6,169 bases of DNA from Spirochaetales bacterium (lineage in GTDB: Bacteria; Spirochaetota; Spirochaetia; ARS1246), in the NCBI GenBank assembly GCA_018644745.1, contig JABGPX010000311.1, positions 1 through 6,169 on the forward strand. The letters run 5' to 3'. Under the pieces are notes generated by a model. That model had not been told where the DNA came from, did not search any database, and saw only the letters and a list, made by a program, of their open reading frames with translations. The position numbers and the translations under genes are program-made. The first letter of the stretch is position 1. Each line of letters starts with the position of its first letter. This document shows positions 1 to 5,749 of the stretch, piece after piece.

Positions 1-590
1 CCGCGTTTCAAACTAATCTCCGCAAGCCGATTTATTTTATCGGGCATGGCAAAGGCGCTGCCGTCTATCACCGCCGATATATAGTCACGTCGTTTCTCAA
101 ATCCTTCGGCCTCGATTAAACGCTGATAGTACGGATAGTTGTACCCCATCATCGTCATAGCCGCCCGTTCCTCGAATCCCTCAATCAGTATACCCGAGCC
201 GCTCGCACCGCCGGAAAACATCGGACCGAGGATGTGATCGAGCCCACGGTCCCTCGCCCACGAGCATGCTGCCACGAGCAGGTTATGAGAAACTTCCTCG
301 TTTTCAATACTGTCAAAATAGTAAAAAGTGGCGGCATTGCTTCCGTGTTTCTTGTTAAATAGGGTGTTCTCAAAAACAGCAATCCTGCCTGCTGGTTTTT
401 CATCTTTTACCGCGACGAAAAACTCACCGTCCGAATGCTCATAGTAAGGATGCTCCTTACCAATTACCCTCTTCATCTCATTGTTAAACGGCGGAACCCA
501 GTACCGGCTTTTTTTGTAGAGCAAGTGGGGCAGGCGGATAAACTGCTTTGTCCATCGATCCGCCTGCCCATGCAGCTTATGAATCTCCAT
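1..590 (-). CDS. GNAT-like N-acetyltransferase family protein, 3' end cut by window edge
   Basis: The reading frame is open from ATG at 590 to the left edge (196 complete codons, no stop), so the C-terminus is missing. The translation begins MEIHKLHGQADRW and carries motifs I associate with a family of large GNAT-fold proteins usually annotated as N-acetyltransferase or hypothetical: FIRLPHLLY (about residues 17-25), RYWVPPF (about 29-35), HPYYEHSDGEFFVA, then a GRIAVFEN strand. Further on are SWARDRGLDHILGPM and the GYNYPYYQRLIEAEGF block, followed by a start of the next domain. Substrate and reaction are unknown. The start is the first usable one in frame after a stop at 621-623. It lies 4 bases past the fliM-fliG stop with no clear Shine-Dalgarno sequence, which suggests translational coupling. 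A 12-bp inverted repeat lies just inside the coding region. The family call is fairly good; any functional link to the flagellar genes is only positional. Confidence 0.8.
   Translation of the reverse strand, partial: MEIHKLHGQADRWTKQFIRLPHLLYKKSRYWVPPFNNEMKRVIGKEHPYYEHSDGEFFVAVKDEKPAGRIAVFENTLFNKKHGSNAATFYYFDSIENEEVSHNLLVAACSWARDRGLDHILGPMFSGGASGSGILIEGFEERAAMTMMGYNYPYYQRLIEAEGFEKRRDYISAVIDGSAFAMPDKINRLAEISLKR
528..569 (-). repeat. Perfect 12-bp inverted repeat at start of acetyltransferase gene
   Basis: GGGCAGGCGGAT (528-539) is exactly complementary to ATCCGCCTGCCC (558-569), with an 18-base loop. In the minus-strand mRNA the hairpin occupies nucleotides 22-63 of the coding region (residues GQAD on one arm and IRLP on the other). 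No run of U follows, so it is not a standard intrinsic terminator. It could slow early translation or protect the end of the upstream flagellar message, or it could be a chance result of codon choice. Confidence 0.6.
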
Positions 591-594
591 GCAT

Positions 595-2442
595 CTAGAG
601 TACCAGTTCGTCAGGCCTCGCTACAATAACCTCGCCGTTTTCTTCCATTACTCGAAGTACGTTCACTATTCGCTGTTGTGCCGCTTCGACATCCATTAAC
701 CGCATTGGACCGAGATCCTCTCGCAGCGTCTTTATTTCGGCCTTGCTGCTATCCTCAACGGAACCGAGTATAAAATCAATTACTTCCTGATCAACCCCTC
801 TCATTGCTTTGGAGAAGTCCTGGGGGGAGGATTTAGAAAGCAGCGCCGGAACTACCTTTCTATCTAGCAGAACGATGTCTTCGAAAACAAACATTCGCAT
901 TTTGATCTCTTCCGCCAGGTCAGGATTTTCCCGCTCAAGACCCTCTATTATCGTTTTCTCGACACTTCTCGATGTGAGATTCAATATCGATGTTACACTC
1001 TCTACACCCCCGGCACGCACATCGGTACTTTCATTGAACAAGCTAAACTTCCTTCGAATAATACCTTCAAATTCTTCCAGCAATACAGGAGCAGTTCGGT
1101 CCATATTGACAATTCGCCGGGCTAGATCAATCTGGATCTCGGGCTCGAACAGACTGATCAGTTTGGATGCAGGCTTCGGATCCACATAAGATAGAATCAG
1201 CGCACATACCTGCGGGTGCTCCCATCGAATAATACCGAAAAGGATATCCACATCATCGGAAGTGATAAAATCGAAAGGTTTTCCCCCGGCATATCTCTGA
1301 GGCTCCGCAGCGGAGGAGGAGAGAAAGAGTTGATCCGCCATCTCGTCCTGCCGATCGCTAATTTCGCGGATATTGTGATTCATATCAGAAAAGGTTTTTT
1401 TCAGATCCGCCGATACTTTTTCGAGAGCCATGTCGATTGCTGCTGCCGCGTCTTCATGATTGAGCCGCGGTATCCCGCGTTGGGGATTTTCCGGCCTAAC
1501 CAGCCCTCCCGTACCTCGGATAATGGGCAGGAACTGTTTCTTCGCCCGCGGATCACTATCGAAAGAAAGCTTCAGGATATCCTGGCCTCCGGTCCTGAGC
1601 CATGCTTCGTTTTTTTCAATACCCGGAAGGCCGAGAAGTTTTCCCGTTTGCAATTCCGCGAGCTCGGTAAGAGACAGCTCTGGTCCCTCAATATAGATTT
1701 CCATGCTGTTTTGAAGTTCAGCGGTGTGTATCTGAGCCGCAGGGTGAAGTTTGCCGCCTTTGCCGGCGAACCGGTAGATATATCTGGGAGTCAACCTTGA
1801 AATAATCGGTTCAATGACAATGTACGGGATGGCCAGGTTTATCATCGCGGTTTCATTGCTGCTAATCGCCGCCTCGAAGGTTACGAGTACAATCATCTCG
1901 GTGGGCGGTACTATCTGGCAGAATTGAGGATTTGTTTCGATTTGGCCCAACTTCGGGCTGATATCGATGACAATTTGCCAGGCTTCGCTCAGCAGGGTCA
2001 GCTCTTTGGAGATAATTTTATCGGCGAGCTTCTCCTCGAGCTCGGTAATGTCCTTTTTTTCATGAGATATCTCGCCCACGCCGCCGAAGATTCGGTCTTC
2101 AAGGCTGGAAAAGAAGGGATTATCGATCTGCAGTAATACCATTCCCGGAAGGGGGTCCATATTTACGATACCAATAAGGGTCGGACTTGGAATCGACTTA
2201 AGGAACTCTTCATAGGTCAGCTGATCTACCGAGGCGACATGTACTTTTACCTCTTTTCGTATCAATGCCGACAGCATGCTCGAAGACAGCCGTGCGAAAG
2301 TTTCATGCATAATAGCGATGGTGCGGATCTGCTCCTTTGAAAACTTATCCGGCCGTTTGAAGTCATATGTCTTTATCTTGAATTTCCTATCCGGCTGGAG
2401 CGGGACACCAATTATTTCGGCGCCTAATAATTCCTGATGCAT
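595..2442 (-). CDS. FliM-FliG fusion flagellar motor switch protein
   Basis: This 615-residue protein joins two C-ring components of the flagellar rotor. Residues about 26-225 are the FliM middle domain: YDFKRPDKFSKEQIR at 26-40, SVDQLTYEEFLKSIPSPT at 71-88, and the FliG-contacting GGVG loop at 120-123. Residues about 238-310 are the SpoA (FliM-C) domain that pairs with FliN. Residues 330-374 have a heptad-like pattern (I336, L340, V343, L347, F351, M354, I358, I361, M368, L372) typical of a coiled coil. From about 394 follow FliG middle (EHPQ at 408-411) and FliG C-terminal (GG hinge 478-479, MFVFEDIVLLD at 517-527, GPMRLMDVE, QQRIVNVLR). The N-terminal CheY-P-binding peptide of FliM and the FliF-binding N-domain of FliG are both absent. 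FliM and FliG are each usually about 330-350 residues. The frame is unbroken, and AAGGAG lies 8 bases before ATG, overlapping the fliN stop. Expected at the cytoplasmic face of a flagellar basal body, in torque generation and direction switching. Confidence 0.93.
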   Translation of the reverse strand: MHQELLGAEIIGVPLQPDRKFKIKTYDFKRPDKFSKEQIRTIAIMHETFARLSSSMLSALIRKEVKVHVASVDQLTYEEFLKSIPSPTLIGIVNMDPLPGMVLLQIDNPFFSSLEDRIFGGVGEISHEKKDITELEEKLADKIISKELTLLSEAWQIVIDISPKLGQIETNPQFCQIVPPTEMIVLVTFEAAISSNETAMINLAIPYIVIEPIISRLTPRYIYRFAGKGGKLHPAAQIHTAELQNSMEIYIEGPELSLTELAELQTGKLLGLPGIEKNEAWLRTGGQDILKLSFDSDPRAKKQFLPIIRGTGGLVRPENPQRGIPRLNHEDAAAAIDMALEKVSADLKKTFSDMNHNIREISDRQDEMADQLFLSSSAAEPQRYAGGKPFDFITSDDVDILFGIIRWEHPQVCALILSYVDPKPASKLISLFEPEIQIDLARRIVNMDRTAPVLLEEFEGIIRRKFSLFNESTDVRAGGVESVTSILNLTSRSVEKTIIEGLERENPDLAEEIKMRMFVFEDIVLLDRKVVPALLSKSSPQDFSKAMRGVDQEVIDFILGSVEDSSKAEIKTLREDLGPMRLMDVEAAQQRIVNVLRVMEENGEVIVARPDELVL

Positions 2443-2447
2443 AGGGC

Positions 2448-2687
2448 TTACTCCTTCTCATCGATAAGTTCTGTAACACGAAACCCGAAGTACTCATCGA
2501 TAACTACCACCTCGGCTTTCGCCACCGGTTTTCCCGCAGCCTCAACAATTACGGGCTCACCTGCAAGGGTTTCCAGGCTCACAATGCTTCCCTCACGCAT
2601 ACCGGAAAGATCCTCTATGCTCAACGCAGTTTCTCCGATAATCACCTGGATAGGAATTTTGACATCTTTTACTTTACCGAGGGGCAT
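2448..2687 (-). CDS. fliN: Minimal FliN, flagellar motor switch SpoA-domain protein
   Basis: The 79-residue protein is almost entirely one SpoA (FliN/SpaO C-terminal) domain. Family features in order are VKDVKIPIQVIIGET (6-20), the REGSIVSLETLAGEPV segment (31-46), GKPVAKAEVVVIDEYFGFRV (52-71) and a short acidic tail. FliN forms the lowest layer of the C-ring, dimerising with itself and with the SpoA domain of FliM, and in other bacteria it also docks export proteins and CheY-P. Most FliN proteins have an extra N-terminal stretch of 40-60 residues; it is missing here, leaving only the core fold. The usual Asn before the conserved Gly (NG turn) is Ala (A51). Start: AAGGAGG at 2694-2700 sits 6 bases before ATG. 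The gene overlaps the upstream SpoA-like gene by 14 bases and is followed after 5 bases by the FliM-FliG fusion, so the three products are probably made together. Confidence 0.88.
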   Translation of the reverse strand: MPLGKVKDVKIPIQVIIGETALSIEDLSGMREGSIVSLETLAGEPVIVEAAGKPVAKAEVVVIDEYFGFRVTELIDEKE

Positions 2688-2952
2688 AACTCTCCTCCTT
2701 TTCGGTCTGTAGAATTTTAAAAAAAACTTTACCGCTCTTCTTTACCAATTTACCTTCCGCGATAATCTGCCCGCCGCACTCGAGTTTGCACCCGATACCT
2801 GCGTCAGCGAGAGGGCCGTATTTTCCGGCCTCCGTTATTTCCGCCAGCTCCCGGTTGCTGCAGAACCTTTCATGGATAATCAGACGGGTTCCGAGTTTCA
2901 CCCTGCCGGCCAACGGTGATTCCTGAAAGAATTCATCCTTAGAATTCATCAT
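2674..2952 (-). CDS. Small SpoA-like protein, first gene of the switch operon
   Basis: A 92-residue protein resembling a divergent SpoA/FliN-type domain across about residues 14-82. GRVKLGTRLIIHERF (16-30) matches the first SpoA strands. CKLECGGQIIAEGKLVKKSG (55-74) and VFFKIL (76-81) match the second half (the usual NGxxIARGELV pattern, here GGQIIAEGKLV). The N-terminus MMNSKDEFFQESPL is short and probably disordered; there is no signal peptide or membrane segment. Two adjacent ATG codons exist at 2952 and 2949. AAAGGAGG ends 1 base before the first and 4 bases before the second, so 2949 is the better spaced start (91 residues). The last 14 bases overlap fliN, indicating translational coupling. 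Given its neighbours, I infer that it pairs with FliN or with the SpoA domain of the fusion. The SpoA assignment is by pattern only and less certain than for FliN. Confidence 0.7.
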   Translation of the reverse strand: MMNSKDEFFQESPLAGRVKLGTRLIIHERFCSNRELAEITEAGKYGPLADAGIGCKLECGGQIIAEGKLVKKSGKVFFKILQTEKEESYAPR

Positions 2953-2953
2953 T

Positions 2954-2961
2954 CCTCCTTT
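2954..2961 (-). promoter_or_regulatory. Strong Shine-Dalgarno site for the switch operon
   Basis: On the minus strand this reads AAAGGAGG, nearly the full anti-16S complement. It stands 1 base before ATG at 2952 and 4 bases before ATG at 2949, which favours the second ATG as the main start of the SpoA-like gene. Confidence 0.7.
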
Positions 2962-2980
2962 GTCTCATTGATCTGTTATG

Positions 2981-3009
2981 AATATATGCTGAATTAATAT
3001 TTGATTCCG
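2981..3009 (-). promoter_or_regulatory. Weak candidate promoter for the switch operon
   Basis: The minus strand holds TATATT (2981-2986) as a possible -10 box inside an A/T-rich stretch, about 30 bases before the first start codon of the switch operon. No good -35 hexamer is present at 16-18 bases (best TCGGAA or CGGAAT). No sigma-28 (TAAA...CCGATA) or sigma-54 (GG...GC) pattern was found. The poor -35 could mean an activator-dependent promoter, or that transcription simply enters from the AraC gene. Confidence 0.3.
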
Positions 3010-3014
3010 ACACG

Positions 3015-3038
3015 ATTGCCGTCCGCGGCGGACACAAT
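3015..3038. promoter_or_regulatory. Imperfect palindrome in the gap before the switch operon
   Basis: GTCCGC-G-GCGGAC (3021-3033) is a perfect 6-bp inverted repeat about one central base. It is flanked by ATTG and CAAT with unequal 2- and 1-base bulges. It lies about 25 bases after the AraC stop and just upstream of the candidate promoter. With no following T run it does not look like a terminator. An operator is possible but not shown. Confidence 0.35.
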
Positions 3039-3063
3039 ACCTACCGGCCCGAGTTCTGGGAAT

Positions 3064-3894
3064 TCAGTTTTTCGCGAGTTTTCGGTATTCCGCGGGGGAT
3101 GTTCCCATCAGTTTGCGAAAGTAGCGGTTGTAAAATGAAACGTTGTTATAACCAACCGCAAAGGAGATTTCGAGGACGGTCATGGATGATCGTTTGAGGA
3201 GAGTACAGGATTTCTCGATTCTTATATCGTTGATAAACGAGAAAAGCGGGTGCCCCGTGATTTTCTTAAACTCACGGGATAACTGCGCCGGGGAGGTTTT
3301 GCAGAGGAGTGCGAGTCCTTCGAGGTTAAAGTCGTCGCTGTAATGCTCGGTCAGATAGACCGGAAGATCTTCTATGCTGAGGGGTTTTCGCCGCGGTGCT
3401 AATTCATCGTCGAGGGATCTTGCGGCACCGATCATCATTTTTCCGAGAAGCAGGGTTGCCGACTCCCGCCATCCGGGCCTTCGGGTCTCTGTTTCTCCGC
3501 GGATTTCCTTCATGCTCTCTTCTCCCGCGGCCGCCTCGGTTCGGGATAATGGAATTACCGTGAAGTTATTGTTCGATATCAGATGGGACAGATCTATGGC
3601 CTGGAGAAAGGGGGAGAGCAGGATCGAAACCATGTCAGGATCGGCGGCAAGTAAATCACCCCGGGTAGATTTATCGGCCCGCAATTCGACAATGCCTCCA
3701 GGTGCGGAAATGAGAAGAACCGGTCCCGCTACCAGGCGGTTTCCATCCTGAAGCTTCAGATAAAGCCGCCCGGAAGCGAGAAGAATGATGCATGTCGAGT
3801 ATTTAGGCTCAACGCAGGGAGTTCCCGCAAGCAATGTCTCGAGTGGGTGCACCGCAAGATGCCTTCGCGGAATATCGGCCTTACTGTTATTCAC
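3064..3894 (-). CDS. AraC/XylS-family transcriptional regulator
   Basis: This 276-residue protein has a C-terminal AraC-type DNA-binding domain at about residues 174-274. The first helix-turn-helix is LEGLALLCKTSPAQLSREFK (191-210). The second spans about 239-261, containing VLEISFAVGYNNVSFYNRYF (240-259), and is followed by the family signature GTSPAEYRK (264-272). Residues about 20-115 look like a beta-rich, cupin-like sensor (GRLYLKLQDGNRLVAGPVLL...), but I cannot identify a ligand. Residues 118-170 form a charged linker. The start is GTG at 3894. It is the only ATG, GTG or TTG in the frame between the stop at 3973 and the sensor region, but it lacks a good Shine-Dalgarno sequence. It sits between the gpgS/ABC block and the flagellar switch operon, all in the same direction, so it may control either or both; this is inference. 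Its message could read through into the switch genes because no terminator is visible after it. Confidence 0.9.
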   Translation of the reverse strand: MNNSKADIPRRHLAVHPLETLLAGTPCVEPKYSTCIILLASGRLYLKLQDGNRLVAGPVLLISAPGGIVELRADKSTRGDLLAADPDMVSILLSPFLQAIDLSHLISNNNFTVIPLSRTEAAAGEESMKEIRGETETRRPGWRESATLLLGKMMIGAARSLDDELAPRRKPLSIEDLPVYLTEHYSDDFNLEGLALLCKTSPAQLSREFKKITGHPLFSFINDIRIEKSCTLLKRSSMTVLEISFAVGYNNVSFYNRYFRKLMGTSPAEYRKLAKN

Positions 3895-3905
3895 CGGTTC
3901 AATTC

Positions 3906-3924
3906 TACCGCGAAACCCGCGGTA
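3906..3924. repeat. Perfect 7-bp inverted repeat before the AraC gene
   Basis: TACCGCG (3906-3912) and CGCGGTA (3918-3924) are exact reverse complements separated by AAACC. It lies in the 65-base gap between the ABC ATPase stop and the AraC GTG start, ending 11 bases before the start codon. No T run follows in the direction of transcription. It may be a repressor or autoregulatory site, or an RNA hairpin that limits access to the weak ribosome-binding region. Confidence 0.5.
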
Positions 3925-3959
3925 GCGCCGCCACTTTTTGGACCCGGATAGGACACGAT

Positions 3960-4763
3960 TCAGTCGCTGGCCTTATCATCAGGCCGTATCCGGCTCAGCT
4001 CAACAAGGTTATCCCTGTACAAGTGTTCCTTCTGATAGAGCATCGCCCGGGGCAGCTCGTAGGCATTTTCAATATTTTCATCGGTAAGTGTGGCTTTTGT
4101 AGATCCTATGCCGATCGAGCCGTCTTTGTGAAAGAGTATAACGTTGTCCGAATACTGTTCTGTGATTTCGATTTCATGGGCTGAGTAGAGCAGATGAACG
4201 CCCCTCAAACGGGAATAGTTGGCCATATATTCCATTGCCTGCTTTTTTTGATGTTCCTCGAGGGCAAAAACAGGTTCGTCCATCATGATGATTTTTGAGC
4301 CGTATAAAAGGCTGAATGCAAGGATAGCCCGCTGCATCTCGCCCTTGCTTACATGCTGGAGAGGTTTACCGAGCGACTCGCCAAGCTCGAAGACATCGAT
4401 AACATCCAATAAGAGTTTACGATTCTTATCCTCTTGAAACCCGTTTTCGTAAATAAACTCAAGCAGTTCTTCAGTGGTGCCTTCTGTGTCGAACTCCATG
4501 TTCTGATAGATAAACGACACGTATTCGTTCCGCTCCTCTTCACTCTCCAGTTCGCGGCTGTCTTTACCGAGTATCTCTACTACACCTTTTTGAGCGAATA
4601 GCCGGCCTGCCGCCAGGAGGAGTAAAGTCGACTTCCCGGTACCGTTTTGACCCATCAATGAGGTGACTCCGGGAGGCAGCGAAATGTCTAATTGAGTGAA
4701 AACCGGCTGTTCTTCATCCGGATAAGTGTAATCGATATTTTCAAGTTTGATTATGGAGTCCAT
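3960..4763 (-). CDS. ABC-type ATPase subunit, stand-alone
   Basis: A 267-residue ATP-binding cassette protein with all core motifs. These are Walker A GQNGTGKST (38-46), Q-loop YQN (86-88), a variant signature VSKGEMQR (138-145, in place of LSGGQ), Walker B KIIMMDEP with catalytic Glu163, and H-loop His196 in YSAHEIE. The protein has no membrane segments. The roughly 60 residues after the H-loop are specific to this protein. The expected role is to hydrolyse ATP and drive a membrane partner, but no permease is in the window, so the substrate is unknown. The gene starts 5 bases after the gpgS-like stop with only a poor Shine-Dalgarno sequence (AAAGGCGAG within the end of that gene), which suggests coupling. 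A role outside transport cannot be excluded. Confidence 0.88.
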   Translation of the reverse strand: MDSIIKLENIDYTYPDEEQPVFTQLDISLPPGVTSLMGQNGTGKSTLLLLAAGRLFAQKGVVEILGKDSRELESEEERNEYVSFIYQNMEFDTEGTTEELLEFIYENGFQEDKNRKLLLDVIDVFELGESLGKPLQHVSKGEMQRAILAFSLLYGSKIIMMDEPVFALEEHQKKQAMEYMANYSRLRGVHLLYSAHEIEITEQYSDNVILFHKDGSIGIGSTKATLTDENIENAYELPRAMLYQKEHLYRDNLVELSRIRPDDKASD

Positions 4764-4768
4764 CTACT

Positions 4769-5749
4769 TTACTCGCCTTTTATATTGAACTTCTCCCGGT
4801 ACTCCGGAACGCTTATCATCGGCTGCCGTTCTACTTCCTGAATATTATATTCCACGGTTTCATATTCCCGCTCGTGAGCCTGGAACTGCCGGAGAATTTC
4901 CTGCATGTGGGGAAGCGAAGCGAGATGGCCCTGGGATTCGAGCCGTTTGAAGAATGTTTGAAGAATGCCGAAAGACATTTTCCCGAGATCCATGGTCTGC
5001 TGATTCCTGTGCACACGGCGGTCCAGATCTGTCTGCGCGAACGCGTCCATTCCACGCTGAGCATATACATCTATGAGATGGGATGTTTCTACACCATAAC
5101 CGATGGGGAACGGTATATTTTCCAGCACCTTACGCCGTACCGCGTATTCTCCCGATAGAGGTTGTATTATACCGGTCAGTTCCGGGAAGAAAAGCGAAAA
5201 TAGCGGGCGAATGAGAATCTCTGTTACTCTTCCACCCCCGGATGGACGAACCCCTTCGGAATAGGCAAGAGGTCTGTCGTAGAATGCTTTTACATATTGA
5301 ATTTCATCACGGTAAATCAGAGGCGCGACAAGGCCGTATACAAAACGTGGGTGGATATTCTTTATATCCGCATCGATGTAGACAATGATGTCTCCGGTGA
5401 GCTGATAAATAGCTTTCCAGAGATTTTCTCCCTTTCCTTTTTTCTCTCCGAGGGACGGCAGAATTCCGGATGCCAGATATACATCCGCGCCGAAAGATTT
5501 TGCTATTTCAAGGGTCCTGTCCGATGAGCCGGAATCAATAACCGCGATTTCATCAATCAGTGGAATTCGCTGCATCAAGTCGCTGCGAAATAGAATTATC
5601 TCTTTTCCAATGGTTTTCTCTTCATTTAAGGTAGGGATGCAGAGAGAGACCCGTAGGCCCTTCTTCTCCTTCACCTTAACCATTTTTTGGAGATCGCTGA
5701 AATCGGAATGATGAAAGGTGTTGCTCTTCAGCCAGCTATTCAGATTCAT
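4769..5749 (-). CDS. gpgS: Glucosyl-3-phosphoglycerate synthase-like glycosyltransferase
   Basis: This GT-A fold glycosyltransferase resembles GpgS (GT81), which transfers glucose from an NDP-glucose donor to 3-phosphoglycerate. The product is dephosphorylated to glucosylglycerate, a compatible solute and building block. Numbered from ATG at 5749 (326 residues), motifs include IPTLNEEKTIG, DSGSSDRT, GKGENLWK, the metal-binding DxD in YIDADIKN, and a GGGRVTEILIRPLF loop. After these come PELTGIIQPLSGEYAVRR, GYGVETSHLIDVYAQRG and RRVHRNQ. The order and wording match GpgS closely. The frame extends up to a TTG at 5785, but ATG 5749 is chosen because AGAGG lies 8 bases before it and MNLNSWLKSNTFHHSDF fits the family's N-terminus. 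It overlaps the upstream peptidase-like gene by 14 bases and precedes the ABC ATPase by 5. No glucosyl-3-phosphoglycerate phosphatase is visible. Donor preference cannot be read from the sequence, and a related sugar transferase remains possible. Confidence 0.85.
   Translation of the reverse strand: MNLNSWLKSNTFHHSDFSDLQKMVKVKEKKGLRVSLCIPTLNEEKTIGKEIILFRSDLMQRIPLIDEIAVIDSGSSDRTLEIAKSFGADVYLASGILPSLGEKKGKGENLWKAIYQLTGDIIVYIDADIKNIHPRFVYGLVAPLIYRDEIQYVKAFYDRPLAYSEGVRPSGGGRVTEILIRPLFSLFFPELTGIIQPLSGEYAVRRKVLENIPFPIGYGVETSHLIDVYAQRGMDAFAQTDLDRRVHRNQQTMDLGKMSFGILQTFFKRLESQGHLASLPHMQEILRQFQAHEREYETVEYNIQEVERQPMISVPEYREKFNIKGE

Noticed and set aside
185..403. A 72-residue minus-strand open frame
   Set aside because: It is a shifted-frame shadow of the acetyltransferase-like gene, whose true frame runs unbroken from 590 to the left edge.
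1216..1800. A 194-residue open frame on the plus strand
   Set aside because: It lies wholly antisense to the FliM-FliG fusion, whose domains are clear, and has no recognisable motifs or ribosome-binding site.
3021..3033. Shared CCGCGG core with the repeat at 3906-3924 as a common AraC operator
   Set aside because: CCGCGG also occurs many times inside coding sequence in this window (for example near 1460, 1547, 3089, 3390 and 3495), so sharing it is not informative.
3010..3063. Intrinsic terminator after the AraC gene
   Set aside because: A GC-rich palindrome is present but no T run follows it on the minus strand.
3374..3751. A 125-residue plus-strand open frame
   Set aside because: It is antisense to the AraC-family gene, has biased composition and no family features.
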